From Cryoendolithus antarcticus (taxonomy: Eukaryota; Ascomycota; Dothideomycetes; Cladosporiales; Cladosporiaceae): a stretch of DNA of 64,000 nucleotides. The notes beneath the pieces were generated by a model. It did not search any database, was not told the DNA's origin, and saw nothing but the letters and a program-made list of their open reading frames with translations. Below, piece by piece: positions 41,722 through 52,412 of this stretch (position 1 is its first letter; the number at the start of each line of letters is the position of its first letter). The translations under genes were made by a program, and so were the position numbers. The stretch lies in assembly GCA_002077065.1 (NCBI GenBank), contig NAJO01000012.1:434001-498000 (forward strand), in the 5' to 3' direction.

Positions 41722-44700
41722 ATGAGCGGCTACACACACCCGGCATTGCGCCTTACACCAGCCAACTCGCCGTTCTTCAAGAACTATGCCTCATCACCGC
41801 GATCACCCACAAAGTTGACGCGTATTGAGGAAGCTGGGCTACAGCTTAGGAAGGTCATTGGGACAACCACGACCTCGGTCAATGGGTTTGACTGCTTGCC
41901 TGCGACGCGTAGCTTCGCATATGTAGCTGGAGCTGCAGCTGTGCTGGCAGCAGTGGACTCGGACCTGAACGTCGCACAGCGCTTCTTTCGCGCCAAGACG
42001 AATGCGTACTCGTCTGGGAGAGACGGTGGCGGATGGCCCGCCTCGCCAACGCCGAACGAGCCTCGACACAGAGCTCTGGGACATGTCAAGGAAAAGAGTC
42101 TGGGTGGCTCTCCACTAGCATCGAGTGGTCGTGACTGGTCAGATTCGCCCACTGGCAAGTCGACTACGGCAAAAGATCGCGTCAAGGCTGCGACATCCGT
42201 CGCTGTGAGCCCTAACGGGAACTGGCTAGCACTGGGCGAGTCTGGGTACAAGCCTCGCGTTGTTATCTTCTCACTGCAGGGCGACCAATGTGACGAGCCA
42301 ATCGCCACTCTGTCTGAGCATAGCTTTGGAGTGCATGCATTGCGCTTCAGTCCGGATTCGAGATTTCTGGCTTCACTTGGTACTGTCAATGACGGATTTC
42401 TCTTCATCTGGAACGTTGACAAAGTTGGTATTCCAACGCTGCATGCCAGCAATAAGCTCACCACTTTGACGAATGCCATTGCCTGGGTGGGCAATATTCT
42501 CGTCACTGTCGGCTTGCGGTACGCCAAAGTCTGGAGACCTTGCGAGGAGTCTGTGGAACTTCGAAACGTCGACGCATCTTCAGTCAGCTTTCTCACACCT
42601 CGACATCGCGACAGTATTAGGGCTTCAGAGTTCGGTAACAGCATTCTGAGCCCGAGGCATCGCACGCTGTCTGGGAGGAATAGCCTGCTCGGCGATCTGC
42701 TCGATTGCAACTTCATTGCTGCGGTTCCCCTGTCGGATACCCAAGCCATTGTGTGTGCCGAGGCAGGCGAGGTCTGCCTGCTCAGTGATATACAAGGTGG
42801 GCAGAATCTTACTCTAGTCAGTAACATGGAATTTGCGATCAGCGCTGCCTGTCTCGATGGACGAGGTGTGCTACATCTGTACGGCCTTGCGGGACAAGAA
42901 GAGACATTGACCTCGGATGAGTATCTCAACTCGTCTCGTCCATCTAGTCGCGACCGACGCCGAATGATGGCTGTCGCAAGAACCACAACAAACAGCGTTG
43001 CAATCATTGCGGCTTGCCTGGTCGGAGATGCTATCGTCAAGCTATCTAGCGAACACGGCATCTCCCTACAATATGACAGTCTCTCTTCCGCCGAAAATAG
43101 TGGCATCGCTCTGCCAGCTCACAATACTCCCATACTGGGTATCGCTGGCATTCGGTCGAACTGCCGTAACACTGCGCGATTCCTTACGTATTCGGCTGAT
43201 GGCGTAGTACGACTTTGGGATCCGCTTGGTACCCCAGTTGTACAGCTCAAGGCATCCATACCATCCGGAAACGGGGTCGGCGATGCGACAAACGAGTTGA
43301 AGTGCGTCGCCGCGAGCGCCACAGGTGAGTGGCTTGCATGTGGCGATAAATTAGGCGTGCTCTCCATCCTCCACCAGTCCACCGGTACTGTGTCACATCA
43401 TGCCCGTGCTCACTCCGCTGAGATCACCGCAGTCACCACCTTCTTCACAGAAGGCGTTGACTTCGTGGTCACTGCTGGTCGGGATCGCATGGTCCAGGTC
43501 TTCACGAGCATCGACGGGCAGCTGGCGTTGCGGCAGACGCTCGATGAACATGCAGGCGCAATGACTGGGGTGCTCTACGACTCCAAAAACAAGCGACTGA
43601 TCACACACGCTGCTGACCGATCTGTCGTGGTTCGAGAGGGCATCATGCGAGACCCGGGTCAACCCGAGACCTTGGTGTTTGCGATCTTGCGGACGATTAC
43701 ACTCAAAGCAACGCCCACATCGATGTACCTAGCCGGCGATGATGATTTGCTGATTGCAACTGTCGATCGATGCATCAGCAGATACCGACTAAGTAATGGA
43801 CAGTGCAGTCTCTCCTTCAAGTCCTCAGACCCTGATGGCGGTGAGGCAGCTGTGCTTTCAAAGATCGCGTACGCTTCTTCGCTAAACGGCTGTCCTACGA
43901 TTGCTGGAGTTTCGAGCACAGACAAGTCAGTCCGACTGTATACTGAGTATGGCGCGCTCATAGCTCGCGACTGGGGTCATACTGAGGGTATCACGGATCT
44001 TGCGCTCATCGATGTCGATCCCGATGGTAAAGACACTCCGACACGGCTTGTGACAGTAGCCGCAGACAGTACGATCTTCATTTGGGACACCAAGCCAAAC
44101 GGCCCTCCTCCGCCGGAGTCATCCACGAGCAATGGTCTGTCAGCGGTATTTGGAGAAGACGCCATCTCAGCGCCACCACTGCGTAAAGTTATATCGCACA
44201 CTGAGCTTTCGCGCTTTCGTCGACGCGCTTCAGGCGAAGAGAGCGAGCCGTCGTCACCGTCCACCCATCTCAATGCTTCGCCTCAACGACTTCGCCGAAA
44301 GACATCTCGTGTATCCATTGCTCCAGCGTCACGTCAAGAACCCGAGTCGCCGCGGCGCAAGACTGTACGACATCGCTCGCCCTCGCCACCGAGTCCGCGC
44401 AACACGTTAAAGCAGAGTACTACGATGCGCCGTCGCTCGATGGCTAATCTGCGAACGAAGAGTAGTGACAATGTCACTAAAGACTCGTCTCTGCCGAGCA
44501 TCAAAGCCAGTCCTTCTGATACGAGAGCCACTCCTAGCACGTTCGGCAGTCTCTCTTCCTCGACGACCTCCCTAGCTCGCTCTCTACGAGCCTATCGAAA
44601 GCGTCTCGCTGCGTCTACGCAAACGGACGAACCATCGCCTGAGCTGCTTCGTGATCTCGAGCGGGAGCTGAAGCTCACCGTCCGCATGCTAGCTGAGCGC

Positions 44701-44979
44701 ACACAGGGCAAGTCTAACAACGATGTCGCAATGGCAAAGCTGTTGGATGAAGCCAGCGACAAGCTTGTCGGGCTACTAGACGAGCGGATCAAGGAACGAG
44801 TGGAGACCGAAGTCCGGAAAAGCAGCGCGAACTCCATGGGTCCAGCAACCGAGTCCGAGGATTCCGCGGCCTCGATGCTGCACATGACGAAGTCAACGGG
44901 GACGAAGCAAGCAGAAGAGATGGAAGCTGTGTCCGGTGCGATGCAGCATATCACACTAGCCGAGAGGCCTGCTCCATAA
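41722..44979 (+). CDS. WD40-repeat protein of the WDR62/MABP1 type
   Basis: Single exon, 1085 residues. Residues about 35-770 carry two arrays of WD40 repeats: examples are TSVAVSPNGNWLALGES, VHALRFSPDSRFLASLGTVN, LFIWNVD, FLTYSADGVVRLWDP and LVTVAADSTIFIWDT. The order, with a first repeat around FAYVAGAAAVLAAVDSDLN, resembles WDR62/MABP1 proteins (in animals JNK scaffold and spindle-pole proteins). The tail is Ser/Arg-rich with many SP sites (RRKTVRHRSPSPPSPR), followed by a coiled coil at about 970-1050 (LLRDLERELKLTVRMLAER, LLDEASDKLVGLLDERIKER). Likely a scaffold; spindle or septation role is inference by family. Its stop lies only 20 bp from the stop of the convergent DUF7580 gene. Confidence 0.88.
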   Translation: MSGYTHPALRLTPANSPFFKNYASSPRSPTKLTRIEEAGLQLRKVIGTTTTSVNGFDCLPATRSFAYVAGAAAVLAAVDSDLNVAQRFFRAKTNAYSSGRDGGGWPASPTPNEPRHRALGHVKEKSLGGSPLASSGRDWSDSPTGKSTTAKDRVKAATSVAVSPNGNWLALGESGYKPRVVIFSLQGDQCDEPIATLSEHSFGVHALRFSPDSRFLASLGTVNDGFLFIWNVDKVGIPTLHASNKLTTLTNAIAWVGNILVTVGLRYAKVWRPCEESVELRNVDASSVSFLTPRHRDSIRASEFGNSILSPRHRTLSGRNSLLGDLLDCNFIAAVPLSDTQAIVCAEAGEVCLLSDIQGGQNLTLVSNMEFAISAACLDGRGVLHLYGLAGQEETLTSDEYLNSSRPSSRDRRRMMAVARTTTNSVAIIAACLVGDAIVKLSSEHGISLQYDSLSSAENSGIALPAHNTPILGIAGIRSNCRNTARFLTYSADGVVRLWDPLGTPVVQLKASIPSGNGVGDATNELKCVAASATGEWLACGDKLGVLSILHQSTGTVSHHARAHSAEITAVTTFFTEGVDFVVTAGRDRMVQVFTSIDGQLALRQTLDEHAGAMTGVLYDSKNKRLITHAADRSVVVREGIMRDPGQPETLVFAILRTITLKATPTSMYLAGDDDLLIATVDRCISRYRLSNGQCSLSFKSSDPDGGEAAVLSKIAYASSLNGCPTIAGVSSTDKSVRLYTEYGALIARDWGHTEGITDLALIDVDPDGKDTPTRLVTVAADSTIFIWDTKPNGPPPPESSTSNGLSAVFGEDAISAPPLRKVISHTELSRFRRRASGEESEPSSPSTHLNASPQRLRRKTSRVSIAPASRQEPESPRRKTVRHRSPSPPSPRNTLKQSTTMRRRSMANLRTKSSDNVTKDSSLPSIKASPSDTRATPSTFGSLSSSTTSLARSLRAYRKRLAASTQTDEPSPELLRDLERELKLTVRMLAERTQGKSNNDVAMAKLLDEASDKLVGLLDERIKERVETEVRKSSANSMGPATESEDSAASMLHMTKSTGTKQAEEMEAVSGAMQHITLAERPAP

Positions 44980-44999
44980 CGCTAGTAGTCCTACAGATA

Positions 45000-46420
45000 T
45001 TACGCAATACTCATCACCTCCACCATCCTCCCCAAGCCGCCGACCACATCGCCGTACACACGTCCCTGCAGGTCTTTGCCTCGTAGTTCGCTTCCCGTGC
45101 CGAAGTCGCATTGCAGGCACTTTTGTGCTATGCTTTGGTAGCGTTGGCCTAGTGCGCTAGGACTCTGGGCGAGGCGGCGAGCAGTGTATATGTTGTTCCG
45201 GTCGTTTGGTCGGGTGAATGACTCGAGGGGCCGCCGGTGGGCGATCTCGAGGAGTGCGACGCCGAGAGAGAAGCTGAGACAAAGGAGTCAACGGTCAGTC
45301 ATGAGAGTCTACCGGATGTGGTAGCTCGCAAGAAGAGCAGCGTACGGAAATAGGACTTACAGGATGATATTTGGTACGCCGTATAGAGTCTGTTCGTCGG
45401 AACAATATGAAGATTGCAGGCTCGAGGACGAACCTATCGATGCTGTCTGCGGTACCGGTTGTGGCTGGGGTTGGGCTTGCTTCTCGTGAAAGAGTTTCGT
45501 CATGTGCATCGTATCTGGAGGATGTCAGTCTCGATTATGGGAGCATGTGGTCCTGGCGAGTTACCAAGAGCATCGCCGGCCTGCTGGCCATTCGCGAGGA
45601 ACATCGAGATATCTTTCAGCAGCCATTCGTCTACCATCCACGGAGTATCGAACAGATGCAAGACCGCTTTGGCCATGGAGTGCGCCACTTTTAGCTGATG
45701 CTCCACCGAGACCTGTAGTCCAGTCTCTAGTGCAGCTTGGACTGTAAGCTCGGTCATTGTCGCGGGTTTGGGGACACATTGATGGAAGAAAAGGTGGCGC
45801 AATGGCTCGGGTGAGATACGATCGAGGCTGTCGACATATCCAAGGCACTCCTCTGAACGAGTGAGACAGGGGCATTCAGAGAGACTCGCGCACACGTTCG
45901 TACTTTTCCTAAGGTCTCGACTGGTTGGGACGACTGTGGACGCGCCCGCTTTGATGCGCTTTGAATTTGAGCTACTCCCACACGACAGACCACTCGCTGC
46001 GCCTGCGCCTCCGCCGGGTTGGCCAGCCGGCGGCGACGCCGGAACACTCGTCGAAGATCGTACGTAGAGCCATAGCGGCTCTGGAGGCGGGGTCCCAGTA
46101 CTAGTGCAAGCCAATGCAAGGTCTAGTCGAACGTCTTCCTCAACCTTGGCCTCCAAACAGAGCTTCGCAGCATGGCGGACGTGCCTGTCATCCGCACATG
46201 ACCAAGATCCATCCAGGGCTTCATAGAGTGCTTTGACTGCTTTCCGGGCTTTCGAGAAGCCTACCGGCAGCTCGTAGGAGACGACTTGCTGAGAAGAAGA
46301 CCGATATCTGTACGATCTAATGGAACGCAGGTCTGCGTTTTCATCTCGAATGGCTTCGATATGCTTTTCGTAATAGCAATCACATAGCTCAAGGCCGGTG
46401 TCGGATCCTAGGGCAACGCG
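45000..46420 (-). CDS. DUF7580-like protein, 5' end missing
   Basis: Exons 46420-45565, 45514-45361 and 45273-45000; introns of 50 bp (GTAACT, CTGAC, CTCCAG) and 87 bp (GTAAGT..TCTCAG) join GDAL-DTMHMTKLFHEK and YGVPNIIL-FSLGVALLEI. The C-terminus follows the fungal DUF7580 plan: VAHSMAKAVLHLFDTPW, EWLLKDISMFL, LFSLGVALLEIAHRRPLE, SIAQKCLQCDFGTG, the kinase-lobe-like ending typical of these proteins. DUF7580 proteins are often linked with HeLo/prion-type incompatibility modules. The frame is open back to a TAG at 46423-46421 without any ATG, and the 200 or more residues that normally precede are absent on the minus strand; the plus strand there codes for another gene. So either a small 5' exon is undetected or the gene is truncated. 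Confidence 0.65.
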
Positions 46421-48525
46421 CTATGTAGCCGTCACACATGCCCGTAGCAAGGTATCCACTGGTCATTCGATCGTCAGTAAGTCAGTGGATGACCACCAAT
46501 CGAGGAATGACGCAGATGAGCTGGCCGTAAAATTGGCTAGCGCGTGTTGTTGTGTGCTGCTGCACCTGTTGGACAAAAAACGCGATCGCGGACGTGGTTC
46601 TGTCGACCAGAGACAGCGAGATATCGCAATCGCACTACCCGATGTTGATCTGGCCGGGCTTATCCCCCTTCCAAAGTCAAATTGGAAAGAAGTTGCCCAT
46701 TCTCAGGCCACCGAGCGCGACCTGTGGCTTGAGTTGTCTACTGATATGCTGCAAATTTGGTGCAATGACGCGCGGGAAGCGTTCCAATTAGCAGGAGGGC
46801 ACGGTAGTACCACATGGAGCATGGCATTGGAGAAGCTCGCCGAGATGAGCAAACTTCTACTCACGAGGCTGGTCAATCTTTCGTCTTCTCAACGGAGCCC
46901 TGAGCTCGTGCCTTTGCATAGAGCACTGCACGATGCGTCCCAGGCTGCCGATGCGGCGATTGCGTACAGACTAGACGGCGAAAGCTCTGACGACGAAGAT
47001 GAAGCAGTGTACGGCAATAGTCAGTCAGACTCATCTGAGGAAGATATCTCCGACATCGTGCAAGACCTCATCGATCTTTCGCCTGCTCTGATGACGGCGC
47101 CGCCAACGACAAATATTCGGCGTGTACCTGAAGATGATCTACTACGCAAATCTACTCTGGTGTCCACAGACACCGGGTCTGAGGACGATTTATTCCTTCT
47201 GCAACTGAGAGAAAGGGAGAACTTGCCCTGGGAAGATGTCATTGCGCGCTTTCGAAAGGACAAAGGCAAAGGATTCCAAGTGGCTGCGCTACAGATGCGA
47301 TACAAACAATTGCACCAAAGACTTACGGCGTCTGAAGTCGCAGGTGAGCAGTCAGCTGCGCACGTATCGTACAGTACAGCGCTTAGCTCCCTTGGAGGTA
47401 GCAAGGAGCGGAAATATGTCCAGGACGTGAGGGCTCACATGCTCACGCATCAAACTCACCGACCTGAGAAATGTCCTGCTCAGACGTGTGAGTACCTTGA
47501 AGGGCTTTAAGAGCAAGGACGACAGAGTCCGCCATACCATGAACCATTACGAAGGCAAGCTGATTTGCGATTTCTGTCCTACCTCCAGCTCCGAGGTCAA
47601 GAAGAGCTTCGAAAATGCCGACGTCTTCAAGGACCATCTCAGCCAAGTGCATCAAGTCGGGAAGATCACACCTGTCGGTACTGGAACCAGGGACATGGAA
47701 GTGCATAACGAAGCTCAGTCAGGACAGTGCTCTGTTTGTGAGACCACATTTGTCGGTGCTCAAGAGCTCTACGAGCACCTCGATGAATGCGTAGTAAGTG
47801 CCGTTCAGCGTGCAGCAAAATGTGAGGGCGAAACAACGGCAACGCCGTCTCCCAGGGGACTCGATGTGGACCCTGTATTTCCGAGTTGGAACGTCGAGCA
47901 GCCGCTTGCTCCGCAAAGATTGTCCGACTACACCTTCTCATATGTCTACGATGGCGACGTGAGTGACAGAGAGCAGTTTGGGATGTCTCGCTATATGTCT
48001 GCAAGGACCGTCGACTCGGCTTACTACAGCATCGGCTCTGCAGCGATCGACGAAGCCGAAGTCATGGATTCCCCTGCAGATCCATTCATTGTCCAAGAAA
48101 CGGAGATGTCTGCTGCCCTCACCATCCCAACTACAGCAGAAAGGCACACCTACGCCCGCGCCCGTAAACGCAACAGAATCCAACAGACAGCAGTCGAGCG
48201 CCGCTACCGCGAAAATTTGAACGCGCACCTCGAGCGGCTCCACCAAAGCGTACCCTACGTAGCTAGCCGACTGCCCTCCGGAAACGCAGCCGCGAGGCCC
48301 AGCGAAATGTCCGCCGCGATTGGCGAGGGCGCAAAGCGCAGTAAGTGCGAGATTCTCAATAGCGCTATTGAGTATATAAAGGCGCTGGAAAGTGATTTGG
48401 CGGCGTTCAAGCGGGAGAATGTTGATTTGGGGGCTCCGGCGCAGGTATTGCATGTAGTAAGTGAGGGGCAGGGGCAGGGATGGCATATGGGTGGGCTGGG
48501 GGGGAGAGGGGGCCATGGGGAATGA
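46377..48525 (+). pseudogene. C2H2 zinc-finger plus bHLH transcription factor, broken by a frameshift
   Basis: Frame 1 (46377-47510, no ATG before 46746) has an acidic segment ISDIVQDLIDLSPAL and a Myb/GT-like block RENLPWEDVIARFRKDKGKG, FQVAALQMRYKQLHQRL, then the start of a C2H2 unit, HRPEKCPAQTCEY. It stops at 47510. Frame 2 continues the finger at once (KGFKSKDDRVRHTMNHYEG, LICDFCP, SFENADVFKDHLSQVH, QCSVCETTFVGAQELYEHL). One surplus T in 47496-47498 explains the break; no intron fits. Frame 2 ends with a bHLH: basic part RKRNRIQQTAVERRYRENLN with the Tyr typical of SREBP-type factors, loop, and AKRSKCEILNSAIEYIKALE. Fungal C2H2 proteins of this type are common; I do not know one carrying an SREBP-like bHLH. 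Start and status unresolved. Confidence 0.65.
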
Positions 48526-49415
48526 AATAGGGGTTTGGGGATGGGATTTGGGATGGGACTGGGTATTACTTTCGTTTAGCGTACACGGCAAGTCAGTGAG
48601 CGGACCTCAGCGCGTTCTGGCAAGGCTCCTCACTCGATGGACGATTACGATGACACACTACGTTGGAACGTGATTGTTTGTGCATCAGCTCCATGCTTAT
48701 GCGATGGTGGTTGTCATCTGGGATGCTTGGCTTGCAGCAATCCTCAGCGTCAAACATATGACAGGCGTGGACACCCGGTGAGGAGCGGTTTCTGAAGCGT
48801 TTGCGAGCTGCAGGGAAATAGCTGGAGTGATATCGCGGGAGTGTTTCCAGCGCGAACGGAGGTCGAGTTGAATAAGCACTGGTACCAGGTAAGTAGCTTT
48901 GCGCTCACGTCGCGAAGTGTCTATCGCGAAGCCGCGTGGTTCCAGGTAATACGTTGGCAGGCAGGATAGAATATGGATGCACTCCCTTGCCTCCCACAGG
49001 TAACTCTCACCATGCGATTCTGACCGCTGCGGATGGTCCGATCAGTGTGTAAGGCTCCAAATTCACATAGTTGACTACAAGGGCCGTCAATGGTGATGCG
49101 ACTTGTGAGCTACGCACAGCGCTGGTTACGCATATAGCGGAGGGTGATTGCCAGCTCCTATGGTTTTGAGTCCCGCCGTGGCTTTCCAGTTACTCCTACA
49201 GAACTCCGCCGCTTGGCCGCCCTGCGCGCCCGGCCGCATGGCGATCAGTATACTAAGGCGCATCATGGTGCTTATAGAGGCAACAATTGTCGGCTTTGGC
49301 ATAAGCCGCAACATGATAGCAAATAGGTGTTGTTGTTCGCCTGGGTGATTTTATTCAACGCTTAAGCCGCACAGTTCTTCGCATAGTATCTACACAACAC
49401 ACTCGCAAGTGGTCG
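48526..49415. other. convergent region, about 890 bp
   Basis: Between the bHLH frame stop and the NFU1 stop. A G-rich patch (48500-48560) follows the bHLH stop. No gene seen. Confidence 0.5.
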
Positions 49416-50330
49416 CTATGCGGCCGCAGTAGCCTCAGCCCCCTGCTTCGCCTTCAGCTTTTCCTCGAACTTCGCAAACTCAGCCATAGCGATCTCCTCC
49501 TCCGGGTCAAGCACCTGCCGCACGCCCTTAACCTCCTCGATATAATGCATCAACATGCTCTCAATCCCATTCTTCAGCGTCACCGTACTCGAATCACACG
49601 TCCTACACGCTCCCCTCAATTTCAACAGCACCTGCCCTTCGGCGTCGAAACCGCGGAACTCGATGTCGCCGCCGTCTTCTTGGATGGCGGGGCGGATGCG
49701 CGTTTCGAGCAGCTCGAGGATCATGTCGACGACTTCTTGGTCGGCGGGGTCGTAGACTGCGTCGGCTTCGGAGGCGGAGCTGCCTTGGCCTTCCTCGCCT
49801 TCTTTGGCTGCAACGACGTTCACAAATGACTTGCCATTCGTCACGGCCTCGGTGATGAGACTGAAGACTTCCGGCTTTACGTGCGCCCAAGGCGTCGCTG
49901 CGTCTTTCGTGATTGTGATGTAGTCTTTTCCATAGAACACACTCCTCACACCATCTACATTCATAAGCTCTGCTGCCAGCGGACTAGGGTGTGGCGGCGA
50001 CAGGGTCGACCGGGGTGTGGTGTACTCGAGGAAAGTGGAGGGAAAGGAGTCCGGAAGCACATTCGTATTGGGCTTGAACTTCAGTGCGTCGGTGTTAGGC
50101 GTTGGCTCGGTCTGAATGAAGATCGTGCGGCGGCTCTGCAGTGATGGGAGGGTAGGGAGGTGCCGGGACTGATATTGAGGCCTTCTGCTGGGCGCGGATA
50201 AAGGTGAAACAGCGGATCGCGTCGTCGAGTAGCATCGCGGTGCTGTGCATCTCTGCGTGGCGATCGCTGTAGATGTGGGTTGTGGTCTGGGTGCTTTGGG
50301 GCGTTGGAGTGCCTTGCTGAGGCAGCGCAT
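49416..50330 (-). CDS. NFU1: mitochondrial iron-sulfur cluster scaffold NFU1
   Basis: Single exon, 304 residues. Arg/Ser/Thr-rich presequence through about residue 70 (RRTIFIQTEPTPNTDALKF starts the mature part). Nfu N-terminal domain at about 72-165: FKPNTNVLPD, LAAELMNVDGVRSVFYGKDYITITK, WAHVKPEVFSLITEA. NifU-like C-terminal domain at about 205-275: LLETRIRPAIQEDGGDIEFRGF, then LRGACRTCDSSTVTLKNGIE with the CxxC that holds the 4Fe-4S cluster. Role: delivers 4Fe-4S clusters to mitochondrial targets such as lipoate synthase and respiratory proteins. Length is normal for fungi, with a Glu/Lys-rich C-terminal tail. Confidence 0.95.
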   Translation of the reverse strand: MRCLSKALQRPKAPRPQPTSTAIATQRCTAPRCYSTTRSAVSPLSAPSRRPQYQSRHLPTLPSLQSRRTIFIQTEPTPNTDALKFKPNTNVLPDSFPSTFLEYTTPRSTLSPPHPSPLAAELMNVDGVRSVFYGKDYITITKDAATPWAHVKPEVFSLITEAVTNGKSFVNVVAAKEGEEGQGSSASEADAVYDPADQEVVDMILELLETRIRPAIQEDGGDIEFRGFDAEGQVLLKLRGACRTCDSSTVTLKNGIESMLMHYIEEVKGVRQVLDPEEEIAMAEFAKFEEKLKAKQGAEATAAA

Positions 50331-50687
50331 CGCTGGCTTGGTCGACAGCGTGATATACAGGAATGGCGACCCTCACTTAGTCTCTGTTATGGTGGTATTC
50401 GTTTCAGACGTGAGATTTACAGCCGCAGTGATGAACGAAGTCGCGATCTTCACTTACCGATGACAAACTCTCGGCCAATGGCGTCATAGCATATGAAAGT
50501 CACGTGAAATATTGGGGAGTGTACTCGGGAGTTCGAAAGCTTTTCTACATATGCCTATCCACTACAGCTCTTAGAGTACTTGCCCAAAAGGCTGCCTTGT
50601 CTGCCAATCGCTACACCCTAGACTTTTGGTGTACAATCCCGCCCACGCCGCCAATGCCCAACGCTGCAAGCTTTGGAAATAGCCACA
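50331..50687. other. intergenic, 357 bp
   Basis: NFU1 promoter and 3' region of the SEC61 gene. Nothing recognised. Confidence 0.5.
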
Positions 50688-52412
50688 CTAGTTGCCCATG
50701 ACCATGCCCTTGAGGCCAGCCATGTCGCCCTCCTTGGCGGCGATCTCGAAGTACGAGTAGATGATGCTGTGAACTCTGTTAGCCTCTATTCGCCCCAAGC
50801 TAGAAAATCTTCAGCACTCACGTGACAGCCATCAAGATTCCAGTACCGCTGCCAAGAGCACCCATCAAATCGCTCACAATCGACAGAGCGCCAATGCACG
50901 CACCACCGAAAGCTGCCGCAGTCGGAATAACACGCTTCAGCTCGCGGTACATGCTCTCATCGCGATGTCCAGCCATGACCAATCCCTGTTCCTTGAGCTG
51001 CTTCGCAACATCCCTCGGGCTCGATCCAGAAACCTCAATCCAAGTCTTGCTGAAAGCCGCACAAGCTACGATCATGTAAGTCATGAACACAGCGGTATGG
51101 ATGGGATCGAGAAGCGCATCCGTGACGTTGAGAGGCGGGCTCATGTAGTAGACCAGACCAGAGGTAGGCAAGACTTGGGCACTGCCTTCGCGGGCTTCCC
51201 AGACACCGATGAGCTTGACGAGGAGGTTCTCGGGGAGCTTGTTGTAGAGCATTTGGCTGACGAGGAAGACGTTGGACGAGAGGGCGGATTGCAGCATGAT
51301 GGGCATGTTGGAGGTGTAGAAGAGGCGGACGGGGTAAGAACCGCGCATGCCACGCTGGCGGGAGGACTTGACGGGGATCTCGACGCGGAAGCCTGGAATG
51401 TTGTCAGTACTGAGTCGCGGGATCTGATACTGCGTGACGTACCCTGGAGGTAAATGACAGCCGAGAACACGATGACAGTCGCAAGCAAGTTGCTGATGTT
51501 CGGCAGACTCTGACGGTAAAACGCCTCGCGCAGCGCAAGCTGCTTGTTCGGCCAGGTGATCAGGAGATGCACAAGGGCAATAATCGCACCCTCGAACTCA
51601 GGTCCACGTCCGGTGTTGACAGTCGTGGGCGAGAAAGCCTTCCAGAGAATCGACTCGCAGATGTTCGTGGCGATGAAGAGCGAGATACCGCTGCCAATAC
51701 CGTAGCCCTTCTGTAGAAGCTCATCAAGCAAGATTACAACAAGAGCAGCAGTCAAAAGCTGGACAACGAGGAGCACGCAGATACCAGCACCGAGATCGGA
51801 TGGGAGACCATACAAGCCAGTAGCGACGAAGACGATAGCTTGGCCGAGTGACAGGATGATAGCGAGAAGCTTTTGTGCGGTCTGGTACAACTCGCGGTCG
51901 GATTTGAGGTCGAGGTTGACATCGATGAGGTGGGTTCCAGCTAGCAGCTGAAATACCATGCCGGAGGAGATGATGGGTGTGATACCGAGTTCCATGAGTG
52001 TTCCGCGATTACTTGCCATCATCATTCGTAGCCAGTATAGAGGGTCGGAGGTGTCTGGTGTCCCCTGTCAATGCTTGTTCCGTCCCTCTCTCGCTTCGAC
52101 TCTTGGTGCTCACCTGAAGACACAATGCCGTACAGTGGCATCTGGCTCATCACCAAGAAGATGACCAGCGTGACGGACGTCCATACTATCCGTTGTTGGA
52201 AGGGTACTTTGGTCTCGGGGACTTGGACTTCGGGAATGACGGGGGTGAACGGTTTGACGAGGTCGAGGAAGCGGACTGTAAGGTGAGATTGATCAGCTAT
52301 TGCTCATTGAAGCTCCAAAGCCATTGCGACGCCATAGAGATTATTCGTCTGTCCGCGGCCACGTGCGCATGCATTGCTCGAGGTCACGGGGGTGGTACAT
52401 ACGTCCACTCAT
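50688..52412 (-). CDS. SEC61: Sec61 alpha subunit of the ER translocon
   Basis: Five exons: 52412-52403, 52275-52114, 52054-51443, 51392-50822, 50766-50688; 477 residues, the usual size. The first exon is only 10 nt (ATG plus seven bases). Characteristic blocks: [56 protein letters not shown] (plug region follows TM1), [39 protein letters not shown] (cytosolic loop that binds ribosomes), and ending [15 protein letters not shown]. About ten TM helices as expected. Forms the channel for co- and post-translational import into the ER. Essential gene; no anomalies apart from intron density compared with its neighbours. Confidence 0.97.

Noticed and set aside
41784..43106. 440-codon minus-strand frame
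   Set aside because: Antisense to the WD40 gene, whose repeats clearly explain the region; composition is that of a mirrored frame (Ser/Arg/Leu-rich).
47413..47483. Intron (GTGAGG..GCTCAG) to explain the zinc-finger frameshift
   Set aside because: Phase does not restore the downstream frame and it would delete the conserved HRPEKCP segment.
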